A DNA stretch of 64,000 nt from Sutcliffiella horikoshii (GCF_020524325.1 NZ_JAIVKY010000006.1:328407-392406), one strand, 5' to 3'; shown: positions 42,890-52,639, numbered from the stretch's first letter. Notes: generated by a model not told the origin, from the letters alone. Made by a program: numbers and translations.

Positions 42890-45327
42890 TCTTTTACCGC
42901 TCCCTCTACCTGTACGCCCGGTACTTGAATATCTGTGTCATAATTATTTGGTATCGTTACACGAACTGTTATGCTTCCCTGTTCATTGAAATAATCAGAA
43001 AGTTTTCCCTCTAACGTGACAGATGATTTATTTTCAAGCAGTTCCGCTTCGCCTGTCTTCTGGTTAACTATAAAATACTCTACACTTCCGTTTCTTGTAC
43101 GCAGTTTTAGTTTTACTTCCTTTAATTCATCTTTTGTCATATCCACCATATCCGGAAGATTGTAGCTAAAGTCATAAGTCCCCCCACCGAGGTAGACATA
43201 TGGCTCTCCGAAATCCAGTCCGTTATGGTGAACCATGCCTGTTTCACCTTCTGTCACTGCTAGTTTAGGAGATAAATGTTCTTCTGTAAAACTGAAGCTT
43301 CCTCCACCTGAGTGAGTGATGGTAACTGGTAACACAACAAGATGAGATGCATTCGATTTTCCGGACTTCCCATCTACTTTTGTCCCCATAATCCCTTCTG
43401 TAACATAACCAACTAGAATAGGTTGAGAGGCTATAGAGAAGATATCTTTTCTATTTACGAGTAAATCCAGCATTTGAAACTTTTTATAGTCTTCCAGTTC
43501 ATCTTTTTCAATTTGATTTGCTCCAGGTCCCTGATTATAATAACTTTGGAAATTCGGGAATGCCTTAGTAGCAGATGAGCTGCTTGGTGCAGTCAAAGCA
43601 TTTGCTATGTTGCCCCCAGATACCTCATATTCCACATTTACAGATTCCCCTGCTTTAATATCTCCAAGAGCTTTAGAGTCGCGTCCTGATAGCAGAAAAG
43701 CGTCCTTTAACTCATATTGCATCTGATTGGATATTGTCCCCTGTACTTTACCGTCTTTTATAGAAAGGGCATGCTCCATTTTCCCGAGTGGCAAGGCATT
43801 TACGTTACCAATACTTGTACGAGTTGACCAATACTCTACATTATTGTATGTGATCTCTGTTCCTTTAGATAAAGAACTGACATATGCATAGTTCTTCATC
43901 AATTCAAAATTGTCGTTATATCCGTATGTCATTGGGAAAAGAGTAGTATCTTCCCCTGTCTCCATTTTATAATCTCCGCCACTATTGGTAAGGATGCTGG
44001 CTACTCCATAACCGCTGGCAGTTTGTGTATCATTGTCCAAGAGGAGAATGCTGGCTTCATTTACTTGTGTTCCTGATATTCTGTCTTTCGCGCCAATTCC
44101 GAATACAGCAATACTTGTCAAGATGGCTACAGTTGGAATGATCCACCACGCTTGTTCTCGTTTGTCCGTTCTCTTCAAAATAATATACAATACTGGAATT
44201 ACTAAAATTAAATATACTGCAAAGGCTCCTATTAAAAGTGGAACCGAAACGATAGATCCCGGAAACGCTTCACCAATTGGGCTTAATTGGTGAGATAGTT
44301 CCTCCATAACAGGCACCTTATAATAATTCGGGCTCTTTGAAGTAACTTTTTGAAGCACACTACTCCACCACGTGTTTATTTCACTCCACTCTCCAAAAAG
44401 AGGGGAAGCCAAGTTACTTGTGATTTGGGTCACTGTTCCCGTGCCTGCATTCATCATAAGTGCGATGGGCGTATCTCCATCCTTTGTCAAAACAGTGGCA
44501 TCCTCTATTAATTGATTACCAGTGAATACAGGAAGATCTGGAAAATTACTTTCCTTATTCAATTTTAAAAGGGATGTTTCATTCGTCGGGTCTAGTAGCT
44601 GAAATTCATGCAATTCTCCTAAATCTTGACTTAATCCTACCTTTGTATCAAACATCAAAGAACCACCGTTATTTACCCAGTCTTTAATAGCCTGTTGCTG
44701 CTGAGATGTAAGTGTGGCCAATGGAAAATCATGAACTAAAAGAATATCAAACATTTCCAGTCCATATGATTCCGTGGGGATGTTATCACCACCGATGTTT
44801 AACAATTCCATACTTTCATTTTGATATTTTACTAATTTCAAGAAGTTCACTGCATCATGATTATTGCTTAGTACTCCTAGTACAACTCTGTTATCCCCAA
44901 TATATCTTGGTTGAGCATTTGCATTGCCCTTTAGCTTTACTTCTTTTCCTTTTTCTACTCCACCTTCATAAAAACTGACAAAGTCATTACGAGTCCCGGA
45001 GTAGTTATAGGACATATGATCAGAAGTCCCTTTTACTGCTAGTTCCAACGTTTTGGAACCTCCTGCTTCTATCTCGACCGGAATGACATAACTTCCGGCC
45101 ATATTATATGTAGGGCTAGAAAATACGACGATATCACCTTTAATTGCATCACCTTTGTTCACCAATTCAATTTTTATCGGATGCCCCTTGCCCATTTGAA
45201 CTTTATTATCAACACCAAATTCCACCTTCACTTCCAAGTTTGTTTCCGCACTCGACAGTGACGGGTATACAAATAAACCGATAACCATCAATAACAAACA
45301 TTTTTTTACTAACAACCATGCTTTCAC
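42886..45327 (-). CDS. Exported membrane protein, first gene of the ABC-MoxR-vWA operon (813 aa)
   Basis: Signal peptide (about 1-27, LLLMVIGLFVYPSLSSAE), an extracellular beta-rich and GATase-like region (about 28-370), two membrane helices (about 375-395 and 405-425) and a second extracellular region (about 430-813). The GTG behind AGGGGG was chosen; the longer frame starts inside the leader. The layout (outside domain next to an ABC pair) resembles the GldG-type partner of ABC exporters, but no family match can be claimed. It heads the eight-gene operon. Confidence 0.8.
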   Translation of the reverse strand: MKAWLLVKKCLLLMVIGLFVYPSLSSAETNLEVKVEFGVDNKVQMGKGHPIKIELVNKGDAIKGDIVVFSSPTYNMAGSYVIPVEIEAGGSKTLELAVKGTSDHMSYNYSGTRNDFVSFYEGGVEKGKEVKLKGNANAQPRYIGDNRVVLGVLSNNHDAVNFLKLVKYQNESMELLNIGGDNIPTESYGLEMFDILLVHDFPLATLTSQQQQAIKDWVNNGGSLMFDTKVGLSQDLGELHEFQLLDPTNETSLLKLNKESNFPDLPVFTGNQLIEDATVLTKDGDTPIALMMNAGTGTVTQITSNLASPLFGEWSEINTWWSSVLQKVTSKSPNYYKVPVMEELSHQLSPIGEAFPGSIVSVPLLIGAFAVYLILVIPVLYIILKRTDKREQAWWIIPTVAILTSIAVFGIGAKDRISGTQVNEASILLLDNDTQTASGYGVASILTNSGGDYKMETGEDTTLFPMTYGYNDNFELMKNYAYVSSLSKGTEITYNNVEYWSTRTSIGNVNALPLGKMEHALSIKDGKVQGTISNQMQYELKDAFLLSGRDSKALGDIKAGESVNVEYEVSGGNIANALTAPSSSSATKAFPNFQSYYNQGPGANQIEKDELEDYKKFQMLDLLVNRKDIFSIASQPILVGYVTEGIMGTKVDGKSGKSNASHLVVLPVTITHSGGGSFSFTEEHLSPKLAVTEGETGMVHHNGLDFGEPYVYLGGGTYDFSYNLPDMVDMTKDELKEVKLKLRTRNGSVEYFIVNQKTGEAELLENKSSVTLEGKLSDYFNEQGSITVRVTIPNNYDTDIQVPGVQVEGAVKE

Positions 45328-45419
45328 TTTTTTTCCCCCTAAATGTGACAATCTCTCTTTATATTTTTAAATAACTATATCTAAGACGTAACACTTTAGG
45401 AAAAAGTTTCAAATTCATA

Positions 45420-45456
45420 TAAAAAATAAAAAAGAAGGGTATTTCCCCCTTCTTTT
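45420..45456 (-). terminator. Terminator of the second ger operon
   Basis: Minus-strand stem AAGAAGGG/CCCTTCTT followed by TTTTATTTTTT; it begins at the stop codon of the C gene. Confidence 0.85.
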
Positions 45457-46579
45457 AGTCCATTACTCCCGTTCGCAATATTTCCACATTAATATTCACT
45501 TTAAACTCCGCGTTCTGGTACAGCTTTTTCCATTCTTCTTTGCTGAAAGAGTCATACCCCACTTTTGCCCGATAATAATTGCCAAAGCCAATAGGGTCAG
45601 CACCCATCTCCTTACATTTTTCCAATACCTCCATTAATTGTTTTTCCATGTCCTGTCCAATAACTTTTTCTATTCTTTTAATGGCTTCAGGATTACCAAG
45701 ATCATAGTTTTCTGATATCTCTTGCATGCGTGTTTTCACATCGACTTCAATTGAGTATGACGGTATGTCTTTGTCCTCTAAAGTAATATCAGTAGTACTT
45801 CGGAGGTGATCTAGGGAAACAAATACACTTTCCGCTTGTTTATTGTTGCTAGTAAGAATATATTCTTGTAATTGTTCTTTAGGCAGGGTGATCTCCGTAC
45901 TGCCCGCTTCAAATGGGTCAAGCAGCAGCTTTACAAAGAAAAAGTCTTTACTTACTAATTCACCGACAACTTTATCTTCTTGAAATAAGGATACTCCTTC
46001 TATAACAATGGTATCTTCTTTAAAGTTTACTAAAGGTAAAATTGGATCACGTCCCTCACTGTAATAGCTCTGCATAAATTCATGCAAGGTCGGTGAAAGC
46101 AGCGAATCCCCTTCTACGTTTTGGGTAATCAAATCATAAAGGAAAGTCCCCGCATTTGTTACATCTTCTGATTCCTGAGAGAGTTGCAGTAACTCATGTG
46201 CTTGTGGTCTGCTTACTGCAAGATAGGACATGGTTCCTACTTCCGCATCTCTGGATAAGGTATCAATAATGGAAATTATTCCACCCTTTGCTAACTCTTC
46301 TCCATATATTGCTACTCTCAGTTGTCCGGATACTAATCTTCTACTCGAAGCAAGATTCTCCTTTTGACGGACTCCTTTGCTTGTATGCGCTAAAGAGGTA
46401 ACCATTTTCGTATTATTTGGGTGCAAAGGATCGAATTCATAATAGATGATAGACCCTTTCAACATCCCACCTTCATAATCATATCCAACGGCAGTCACTA
46501 AACCGAGTTCTTCAAGTGGTTTTTGAGCGACACAGCCACTTAAGATGATAAATAAACAAATCCATATTCGCATGTTCAT
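45455..46579 (-). CDS. Germinant receptor C subunit, lipoprotein (second operon)
   Basis: A 374-residue Ger(x)C-family lipoprotein. The lipobox LSGC ends at Cys16, followed by VAQKPLEELGLVTAVGYD. ATGA overlap with the B gene shows coupling. Last gene of the A-B-C operon. It is only distantly similar to the C subunit at 7-8 kb. Confidence 0.94.
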   Translation of the reverse strand: MNMRIWICLFIILSGCVAQKPLEELGLVTAVGYDYEGGMLKGSIIYYEFDPLHPNNTKMVTSLAHTSKGVRQKENLASSRRLVSGQLRVAIYGEELAKGGIISIIDTLSRDAEVGTMSYLAVSRPQAHELLQLSQESEDVTNAGTFLYDLITQNVEGDSLLSPTLHEFMQSYYSEGRDPILPLVNFKEDTIVIEGVSLFQEDKVVGELVSKDFFFVKLLLDPFEAGSTEITLPKEQLQEYILTSNNKQAESVFVSLDHLRSTTDITLEDKDIPSYSIEVDVKTRMQEISENYDLGNPEAIKRIEKVIGQDMEKQLMEVLEKCKEMGADPIGFGNYYRAKVGYDSFSKEEWKKLYQNAEFKVNINVEILRTGVMD

Positions 46580-47682
46580 ATTTGTTGACCCCTGCCTTTC
46601 ATTTTGTTCCGGAAGAATACTACAATAGCAAGTGCAAGGGGATATAGGAAGATAGTATAAAAACCAAACAACCCTACAATATCAACAAACTCATTGATTT
46701 GGATGCGTTTTTGAAAAAAGCAAGAACAGATAAAGACAAATACACTACATATAATAACGTAGCTTTTTTGTCTTCCATTAAATAATCTCTTCAATCCTTT
46801 TGAAGCTGCCCACAGCATAAAAAGAGTATTAGGAAGAATGATAACAAGCCATAAGGATACAGCAAGAAATTCAAATCTCTCTAGATTCGGAAATTGGACG
46901 ATCTTAAACATCGATAATGTTGCCCAAATTGTTTTTTCAAGTTGTTCACCACTATAATAACCAAGCGCTACAAAAGTTACTGAAAAAATCAACAAAAATG
47001 TAAAGAACACTCCTAATTGTGCGTATCTATGCACTCTTTCCTTATCACGAATATACGGATAAACGAACAACAAAATCTCCAACCCTAAAACCGTGAAAGA
47101 TGTCTTGTACGCCCCCATCAGCATTTCTTTTGGAGATGCTTCCATAAACGGTAAAAAATTTGTCCATTCCATATATCTCAAAGGAACTACAAGCATAAAA
47201 ATAAGCCAAATTGTTAAAAAGAACCCTAAAAAACTGACCCCAACGATTGTTTTTATCCCTCCATATACGCCATATATGGATATTAATAGTAACAGTAAAA
47301 CAATCGCCCATGTCTTTAAATCTGGAAAAATCCAAGCTTGGACAATTTCCGTATAACCTAAGAGAATGGACATAAGGCCAGCTAATAAATAGAGAACCAT
47401 TATAAAATTTAAACCATTCCCAACCCACTTTCCAAAAAGCAGCTGATGAATTTGAAATAAATCCTTCGTTTCAAATGACTTGAGAATATAACACATTGCA
47501 TAGACTACAACAGCCATTCCCAAATAGCTTATAATGATAGAAATCCAGGCATCCTGACCAGCCTCAAGAAAGATTATTCGTTGTACACCAGCAATCCCTA
47601 CGCCATTTTGACTTGTATGAACAATAAAGAACACCAAGTATGCAGACAATACAACAGAATTTTTCTTCACAGTACTTTTCAT
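46576..47682 (-). CDS. Germinant receptor B subunit (second operon)
   Basis: A 368-residue spore germination permease with about ten helices. Most of the family features are visible: a first helix opening (LSAYLVFFIVHTSQNGVGI) and a long basic loop near residue 305. It starts about ten bases after the A gene stop and ends in the ATGA overlap with the C gene. Confidence 0.94.
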   Translation of the reverse strand: MKSTVKKNSVVLSAYLVFFIVHTSQNGVGIAGVQRIIFLEAGQDAWISIIISYLGMAVVVYAMCYILKSFETKDLFQIHQLLFGKWVGNGLNFIMVLYLLAGLMSILLGYTEIVQAWIFPDLKTWAIVLLLLLISIYGVYGGIKTIVGVSFLGFFLTIWLIFMLVVPLRYMEWTNFLPFMEASPKEMLMGAYKTSFTVLGLEILLFVYPYIRDKERVHRYAQLGVFFTFLLIFSVTFVALGYYSGEQLEKTIWATLSMFKIVQFPNLERFEFLAVSLWLVIILPNTLFMLWAASKGLKRLFNGRQKSYVIICSVFVFICSCFFQKRIQINEFVDIVGLFGFYTIFLYPLALAIVVFFRNKMKGRGQQI

Positions 47683-47691
47683 TTCTTCACC

Positions 47692-49164
47692 TTATTCATC
47701 TATGTCTTGAGATTTATGATGACGAATGGAAAAAAATCCTCTCTTATCCGGATTATTTCTGATCAAATGGATGGGCATACGAAAAACAGTATTAATTGCA
47801 TGCTCTTTATTAAAGGGATATATCGGTTTAAGATACGGTACTCCAATGCTTGTCAAACGAATTAAGTGAATTAATAAAAAGCACAAACCAAAACTTATAC
47901 CAATTCCTCCCCATATTCCCGCTAGTATCAAGATTGGAAACCTTATTACCCTAACGGCAGTTCCCATTAAATAACTTGGAGCTGTAAAGGAGCCAAGAGC
48001 ACTCAATGCTACGACAATGATGAGTATGTTGCTCGTGAATCCTGCTTCTACTGCTGCCTGTCCTAACACAATCCCTCCTACAATACCCATTGTTTGTCCC
48101 ACTTTAGTTGGCAGTCTTGCACCTGCTTCTCTAAGTAATTCAATCATAACTTCCAATAATAAAGCTTCAAAAATAGGAGTGAAGGGTACTTTTGATCTTG
48201 ATTCCCCAAGTGAGACCAATAAAGTAGAAGGAATCATTTCATAATGATACGTTATGATAGCAACATATGCTGGAGTCAAAAGAACAGAAAGAAACATAGT
48301 TAAATAACGTAAAAATCTAATAAAACTTCCCATATTCCAACGCATATAAACATCTTCTGTTGATTCAAAGAAATTAAAAAGTGAAGCAGGTCCAAGCAAA
48401 ACCATAGGACTTCTGTCTACAAAAATTGCCACCATTCCTCTTTCCACACTGTAAGTCACCCTATCTGGCAATTCTGTTTGAACATATTGTGGGAAAATGG
48501 AGTAGCTGTTGTCTTCAATTAATTGAGCAAGCACTGAGGTATCTAGGATATCATCCACTTGTAATGAATTTACTTTGTCCCTAATCGATTGAACTATTTC
48601 CTCATCTGCCATCCCCTTTAAGTAAACTAATCTTATTTCTGTTTCGTTCTTTTTCCCCACCGACATTTTTTCGGTACAAAGGTCTTCCGAAACTATATTT
48701 TGCCTAATAATACTTATATTTGTACTAAGAGATTCGGTAAAGGAAATTTTCGGGCCGAAAACCAATGATTCAGTTTCCGCTTTTTCTAAGCTTCGTTCCA
48801 CTTTTTTCCCTATGTTTATTAATAAACCTCTATCAGCCATAGGATAGAATAAAAAAACATAACCCTCTAACAATTTTATGGTCACTTCATCTAATTTACC
48901 TGTCAACGAGGATAGTGTAGTTGGTAATTGAGAAATCAATTCATCAAAATTCACATTGCAGTCCTCAGTTTTATCTATTATGGTTGGTAATATTGTTTGA
49001 TTTAGCACATTAAAATCAACAAGGTTTTTCAAATAAACAAAAAGTATAGAAGAATCATTTCTTTTCATCTCATAGAAATACAAATCTGGACTATCATGAA
49101 AGGTCTTTTTAAAGTGTTCTTGAAGTTCACATATATCATATGTTGCCAGATTTTTTCTTTCCAT
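47692..49164 (-). CDS. Germinant receptor A subunit (second operon)
   Basis: A 490-residue GerA-family protein. The soluble N-terminal domain (about 1-245) contains ISFTESLSTNISIIRQNI near 160; about five helices follow, with AGARLPTKVGQTMGIVGG near 345. It heads an operon in the classical A-B-C order. A sporulation-type promoter lies about 30 bases upstream. The germinant recognised is unknown. Confidence 0.95.
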   Translation of the reverse strand: MERKNLATYDICELQEHFKKTFHDSPDLYFYEMKRNDSSILFVYLKNLVDFNVLNQTILPTIIDKTEDCNVNFDELISQLPTTLSSLTGKLDEVTIKLLEGYVFLFYPMADRGLLINIGKKVERSLEKAETESLVFGPKISFTESLSTNISIIRQNIVSEDLCTEKMSVGKKNETEIRLVYLKGMADEEIVQSIRDKVNSLQVDDILDTSVLAQLIEDNSYSIFPQYVQTELPDRVTYSVERGMVAIFVDRSPMVLLGPASLFNFFESTEDVYMRWNMGSFIRFLRYLTMFLSVLLTPAYVAIITYHYEMIPSTLLVSLGESRSKVPFTPIFEALLLEVMIELLREAGARLPTKVGQTMGIVGGIVLGQAAVEAGFTSNILIIVVALSALGSFTAPSYLMGTAVRVIRFPILILAGIWGGIGISFGLCFLLIHLIRLTSIGVPYLKPIYPFNKEHAINTVFRMPIHLIRNNPDKRGFFSIRHHKSQDIDE

Positions 49165-49195
49165 TTTAACCGCCCTTCCATTTTACTCCCATATA

Positions 49196-49228
49196 ATTGT
49201 ATGCTTACCAAAATAAAAGATTTTATGA
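49196..49228 (-). promoter_or_regulatory. Sporulation sigma-factor promoter of the second ger operon
   Basis: On the minus strand CATACAAT (-10) lies 18 bases after TCATAAA (-35). The boxes fit sigma-E best; receptor operons are normally read by sigma-G, whose -10 (CATNMTA) is matched only partly. The transcription start would be about 25 bases before the A gene. Confidence 0.5.
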
Positions 49229-49239
49229 AATTGTATGGA

Positions 49240-49277
49240 CATAAAAAATAAGCCTGACCTATAACGGAAGGCTTACG
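49240..49277 (-). terminator. Terminator of the nucleoside hydrolase gene
   Basis: Minus-strand stem TAAGCCT/AGGCTTA followed by TTTTTT; it lies at the end of the gene. Confidence 0.7.
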
Positions 49278-50253
49278 TGATTTCGTGGTTGTTTATTTCT
49301 AATGTCAATACTTCGACGACTCGCTTAATAAATGCATTATAATTAAATTCCATCGCAATTCGATGAACGGGATATTCAGCCAATTGAACGAAATCACGAA
49401 GATCACCAATTGTTTGCCCAAATGCTGCCCCTTTAGATGTCACAACCTTGACCGGTTTAATCTCATACATAATTTCGTTTTCATTAAAAACCCCCCATAA
49501 TGTGACAACATCATGTAATGGAGCTCCAGGGATAGCGGGTATCTGTGATTTATAGAATTGCCAATAGTAGTCCATCATCGGTTTTATAATTAATCCAAGT
49601 TGATTGTTTTTACTCTTATTTATTCGATTGATTTCATTCACCATTTCTGATGTCAAAATAGCTTTTTGAGTGACGTTGAGGGGGAAAATGGTCAAATTCT
49701 TAGCATAATTGATGACAATGTTGGCTGCATATGGGTCACCAAATATATTTGCTTCCGCTACAGGAGTGACATTCCCGGGAAAATTAAATGCTCCTCCCAT
49801 CACATATATCTCACTTACTTTTGCCACTGTTTCAGGATAAAGGATAAAGGAAGTAGCTAAGGACGTAAGTCTCCCCACACAGACCATTGTTAGTTCACCA
49901 TCATATTTTTCGATAATATCATAAATCTGGTGAAAGTTTTCAAAAATATTGTCTTCGGACTCAAAATCCTCAGGTAAAACATAGCCACCAAATCCTTCGG
50001 GACCATGAACTTCAGGGTAATATATTGGCGGTTCGCCTGTCATGGATCTTTCAGCCCCTCCGATAAGGGGGATATCATATCTTCCAGTATTCCTTTGTAA
50101 ATATCTAGCATTACGGATAGCTGTACTTTTGTCTACATTTCCATATTCAGCTACAACTCCCACAATCTCCACATGTTTTTCATAATAGGCATAAATGATC
50201 GCCATTATATCATCAATCCCAAAGTCGGCAAACAATAATACTTTTTTTTTCAA
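49273..50253 (-). CDS. Nucleoside hydrolase family protein
   Basis: A 326-residue member of the inosine-uridine nucleoside hydrolase family, which cleaves the N-glycosidic bond of ribonucleosides. Calcium ligands are Asp10, Asp14 and Asp15 in ADFGIDD and an Asp in PLHDVVT near 237. Residue 8, an Asp in most relatives (DTDxGxDD), is Phe here. TTG start behind AGGAGGG. It is a single gene; no purine or pyrimidine salvage gene is near, so the true substrate is open. Confidence 0.88.
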   Translation of the reverse strand: MKKKVLLFADFGIDDIMAIIYAYYEKHVEIVGVVAEYGNVDKSTAIRNARYLQRNTGRYDIPLIGGAERSMTGEPPIYYPEVHGPEGFGGYVLPEDFESEDNIFENFHQIYDIIEKYDGELTMVCVGRLTSLATSFILYPETVAKVSEIYVMGGAFNFPGNVTPVAEANIFGDPYAANIVINYAKNLTIFPLNVTQKAILTSEMVNEINRINKSKNNQLGLIIKPMMDYYWQFYKSQIPAIPGAPLHDVVTLWGVFNENEIMYEIKPVKVVTSKGAAFGQTIGDLRDFVQLAEYPVHRIAMEFNYNAFIKRVVEVLTLEINNHEIT

Positions 50254-50385
50254 GAGTATCCCTCCTATATGTAGGGAAAAACTAATATTTTTCCAGAATT
50301 AAGACAAACCAAGACAAACATACAGGCACAAGGGACTAGGAACGAATAGTCTACTAGTGATTAATTAGGATAGGAGGAAGAAAAT

Positions 50386-50646
50386 ATGTCTCAATTTTAC
50401 AATCAGTGTCGTCGTTACCAAGGACAAATGGTCACTGTAAGATGTCGTGACGGTTCATCACATCGTGGACGAATCGTAAGAGTATCTCCAAGCCATGTAT
50501 ACATTCAACCAACGGGCGGAAATAGATTCAATGGATATGGCATGGGATTATGGGGTGGATATTACGGAGGATATGGATACAATCCGGTAGCAGTTCCTCT
50601 TGCATTCGTAACAGGTGTCGTTTTAGGCGGTCTATTATTCTGGTAA
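50386..50646 (+). CDS. Small protein with Sm-like barrel pattern and a hydrophobic tail (86 aa)
   Basis: Ribosome binding site AGGAGG, then ATG. Residues about 10-42 (GQMVTVRCRDGSSHRGRIVR and the following VSPSHVYIQP) have the alternating pattern of an Sm/Lsm-type beta barrel. Then comes a Gly/Tyr-rich stretch (about 48-64) and a hydrophobic tail (about 68-86) that fits one membrane helix. The Gly/Tyr part is like many spore-coat proteins. No function is known to me; a spore-associated role is inference. Confidence 0.8.
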   Translation: MSQFYNQCRRYQGQMVTVRCRDGSSHRGRIVRVSPSHVYIQPTGGNRFNGYGMGLWGGYYGGYGYNPVAVPLAFVTGVVLGGLLFW

Positions 50647-50770
50647 AAATATTATTATAATGGATTTTCCCAAAAAATCTGTTCACCCTCGTTCACAATT
50701 GTGTTAGATTTTTCTGTACTCCACTATGATATAGTATAGTAGTACAGTTTATGTGAACGAGGTGTATTTT

Positions 50771-51286
50771 ATGAAAAAATTGGCATTTACTGTTTCTTGT
50801 ATGTTGGTTTTTTCCGTAGGTTGTTCCAATACAGAAACACAAAATAACGCTGCACAACATAGTGAAGAACAACATCATCATAATGAAAAACCATCATTTT
50901 TCCAAGGAGATTTAAGGGAAGAAACAGCTTCTGTGGAAGTTCTGCCTTCTTTTCTGAAGGACAAGCCTGAAGATATGCAACTTATCTATTCTGCTGCAGC
51001 ACAGCATAAGGAATTACTTGAATATATTCCGTGTTATTGTGGGTGTGGCACTTCTGCAGGACATAAAAGCAGTTATAATTGCTTTGTGTATGAAAATAAT
51101 GAAAATGGTTCACTTACATGGGATGACCATGGTACAAGATGCGGAGTATGCTTAGAGATTGCTGCTACTTCCGTAATGGAGTATAGCAAAGGAAAGAGTG
51201 TTAAAGAAATTAGGGATATGATTGACGAGGCCTATAAAGAAGGTTTTTCAACACCTACTCCAACACCAGAACCAGAGAACGGATAA
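50771..51286 (+). CDS. PCYCGC-motif lipoprotein
   Basis: A 171-residue lipoprotein: signal peptide with a lipobox ending at the first Cys of GCSNTE (about residue 18). The PCYCGCG motif lies near 91-97, followed by a CxnCGVC set (YNCFVYE, RCGVCLEI), six to seven cysteines in all that could bind a metal or heme. The tail is Pro/Thr-rich. The ATG with AGGTG before it was chosen; a GTG six codons earlier lacks a site. The family is spread in Bacillaceae with no known role. Confidence 0.85.
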   Translation: MKKLAFTVSCMLVFSVGCSNTETQNNAAQHSEEQHHHNEKPSFFQGDLREETASVEVLPSFLKDKPEDMQLIYSAAAQHKELLEYIPCYCGCGTSAGHKSSYNCFVYENNENGSLTWDDHGTRCGVCLEIAATSVMEYSKGKSVKEIRDMIDEAYKEGFSTPTPTPEPENG

Positions 51287-51290
51287 TATA

Positions 51291-51331
51291 AAAAGGTTAC
51301 GGAAATGTCGACATTTCCGTAACCTTTTTTT
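51291..51331. terminator. Bidirectional terminator between the PCYCGC gene and degV
   Basis: AAAGGTTACGGAAATG pairs perfectly with its complement around TCGA, with T runs on both strands. Confidence 0.9.
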
Positions 51332-52174
51332 CTATTCAGCATAATACATTAAAGCCATAGCACCTGGCCCTGTATGTGTCGAAATTACAGGGGTAGTATA
51401 AGCTATTTGGATATTTTCAAACCCTGAAGCTTCATAAAGAGCCTCTTTTAAAGCTTGTGCTTGTTTTAATGATCCGGCATGAGCAATTCCTACACCTTTT
51501 ACCACTTTACCTGCAATATCTTCCTTGAATTGCTTGGTGAAAAACTTAATTACTTGTGACTGGCTTCTTACTTTCGTAACCGGCGTGTAGACCCCGTCTG
51601 CCAAGGAAGCGATTGGTTTGATATTCAACAATGAACCAATCAGTGCTTTACCTCTTCCTATTCGGCCACCCTTCACTAAATTGTCTAATGTATCTACCAT
51701 TATGAATAGATCTGTATTGGACCGAACCTCATCTAGCTTGTTCATAATTTCCTGCAGGTCCTTACCTTCTTTGGCCATTTTTGCTGCAGCCACCACCTGG
51801 AAAGATAAGGCAAAAGAAATGAATCTTGAATCCACTACTGTAACATCACTTTCGCTAATACCAGCAGCACTTTCAGCTGAACCAACAGTCCCACTCATGC
51901 CTCCTGTCATATGAATGGATAGAATTTTGCTTCCATCTTCCCCTAACCGGTTGTACACATCTACAAAAGTACCCACAGCTGGTTGGGAACTTTTCGGAAG
52001 TTCAGTAGAATGTTTCATTTTATCCATAAATTCATCAGGTTTAATTCCAAATCGGTCTATGTATGATTCCCCGTCAATCGTAATGGATAACGGAACAATT
52101 TCTATGTTTAGTTCTTCAATGATGGACTGATCAATATCAACGGTCGAATCTGTCACTATCTTTACATTTGTCAT
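51332..52174 (-). CDS. DegV family fatty-acid-binding protein
   Basis: A 280-residue DegV/FakB-type protein that binds a fatty acid for phosphorylation by FakA. Features: VTDSTVDI at the start, SSQPAVGTF (near 60-68) and HMTGGMSGT (near 83-91) with the fatty-acid carboxylate ligands. The ATG preceded by GGGGAAG is used; an upstream frame of 16 residues has no site. It is a single gene with a bidirectional terminator; several paralogs per genome are usual. Confidence 0.92.
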   Translation of the reverse strand: MTNVKIVTDSTVDIDQSIIEELNIEIVPLSITIDGESYIDRFGIKPDEFMDKMKHSTELPKSSQPAVGTFVDVYNRLGEDGSKILSIHMTGGMSGTVGSAESAAGISESDVTVVDSRFISFALSFQVVAAAKMAKEGKDLQEIMNKLDEVRSNTDLFIMVDTLDNLVKGGRIGRGKALIGSLLNIKPIASLADGVYTPVTKVRSQSQVIKFFTKQFKEDIAGKVVKGVGIAHAGSLKQAQALKEALYEASGFENIQIAYTTPVISTHTGPGAMALMYYAE

Positions 52175-52242
52175 TAAATTCACTTCCCCAATTATATCCT
52201 TTTTACTATTATACCTTCCCACAGGGCTTGTTCAAACTTAAA

Positions 52243-52273
52243 CAAAAAAAATACAGGGTGTTGGCCCTGTATT
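52243..52273 (-). terminator. Terminator of the 83-aa gene
   Basis: Minus-strand stem AATACAGGG/CCCTGTATT followed by eight T. Confidence 0.85.
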
Positions 52274-52296
52274 AATATTATCATATTAACGTATGT

Positions 52297-52548
52297 TTAA
52301 GCATTATTTTTTAATATATCTGTTTTGACAACTTTACAATAATCAGGCCATTTCAACACTGTTCGTAAGTAATCCTTGAAGGAATAAATTTCCTTTGGTT
52401 CCTTTTCAGAAAGGATTGTTTTTATAAATCTTTCCAATCTGACTCGAACCATAAAATGATATGTGCTATCGTCCTCCAATACTGGAATTTCAATGACTTT
52501 TACCTTCTGTCCCTCATTAATCGTGAACTCTAGGCTTTTCCATAGCAA
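52297..52548 (-). CDS. Hypothetical protein (83 aa)
   Basis: Starts with TTG behind AGAGGA; reads as a small alpha/beta protein with no membrane segment and a YCKVV near its end. It has a good terminator and is flanked by degV and the SRAP gene. I do not recognise the family. Confidence 0.65.
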   Translation of the reverse strand: MLWKSLEFTINEGQKVKVIEIPVLEDDSTYHFMVRVRLERFIKTILSEKEPKEIYSFKDYLRTVLKWPDYCKVVKTDILKNNA

Positions 52549-52639
52549 AATATCAATCCTCTTTTTTCACCCGTTTATGATTATTATACCCTAAATATTG
52601 AAATAAGTCTCAACTTTCATTAGACAAAATAGAACAAAT

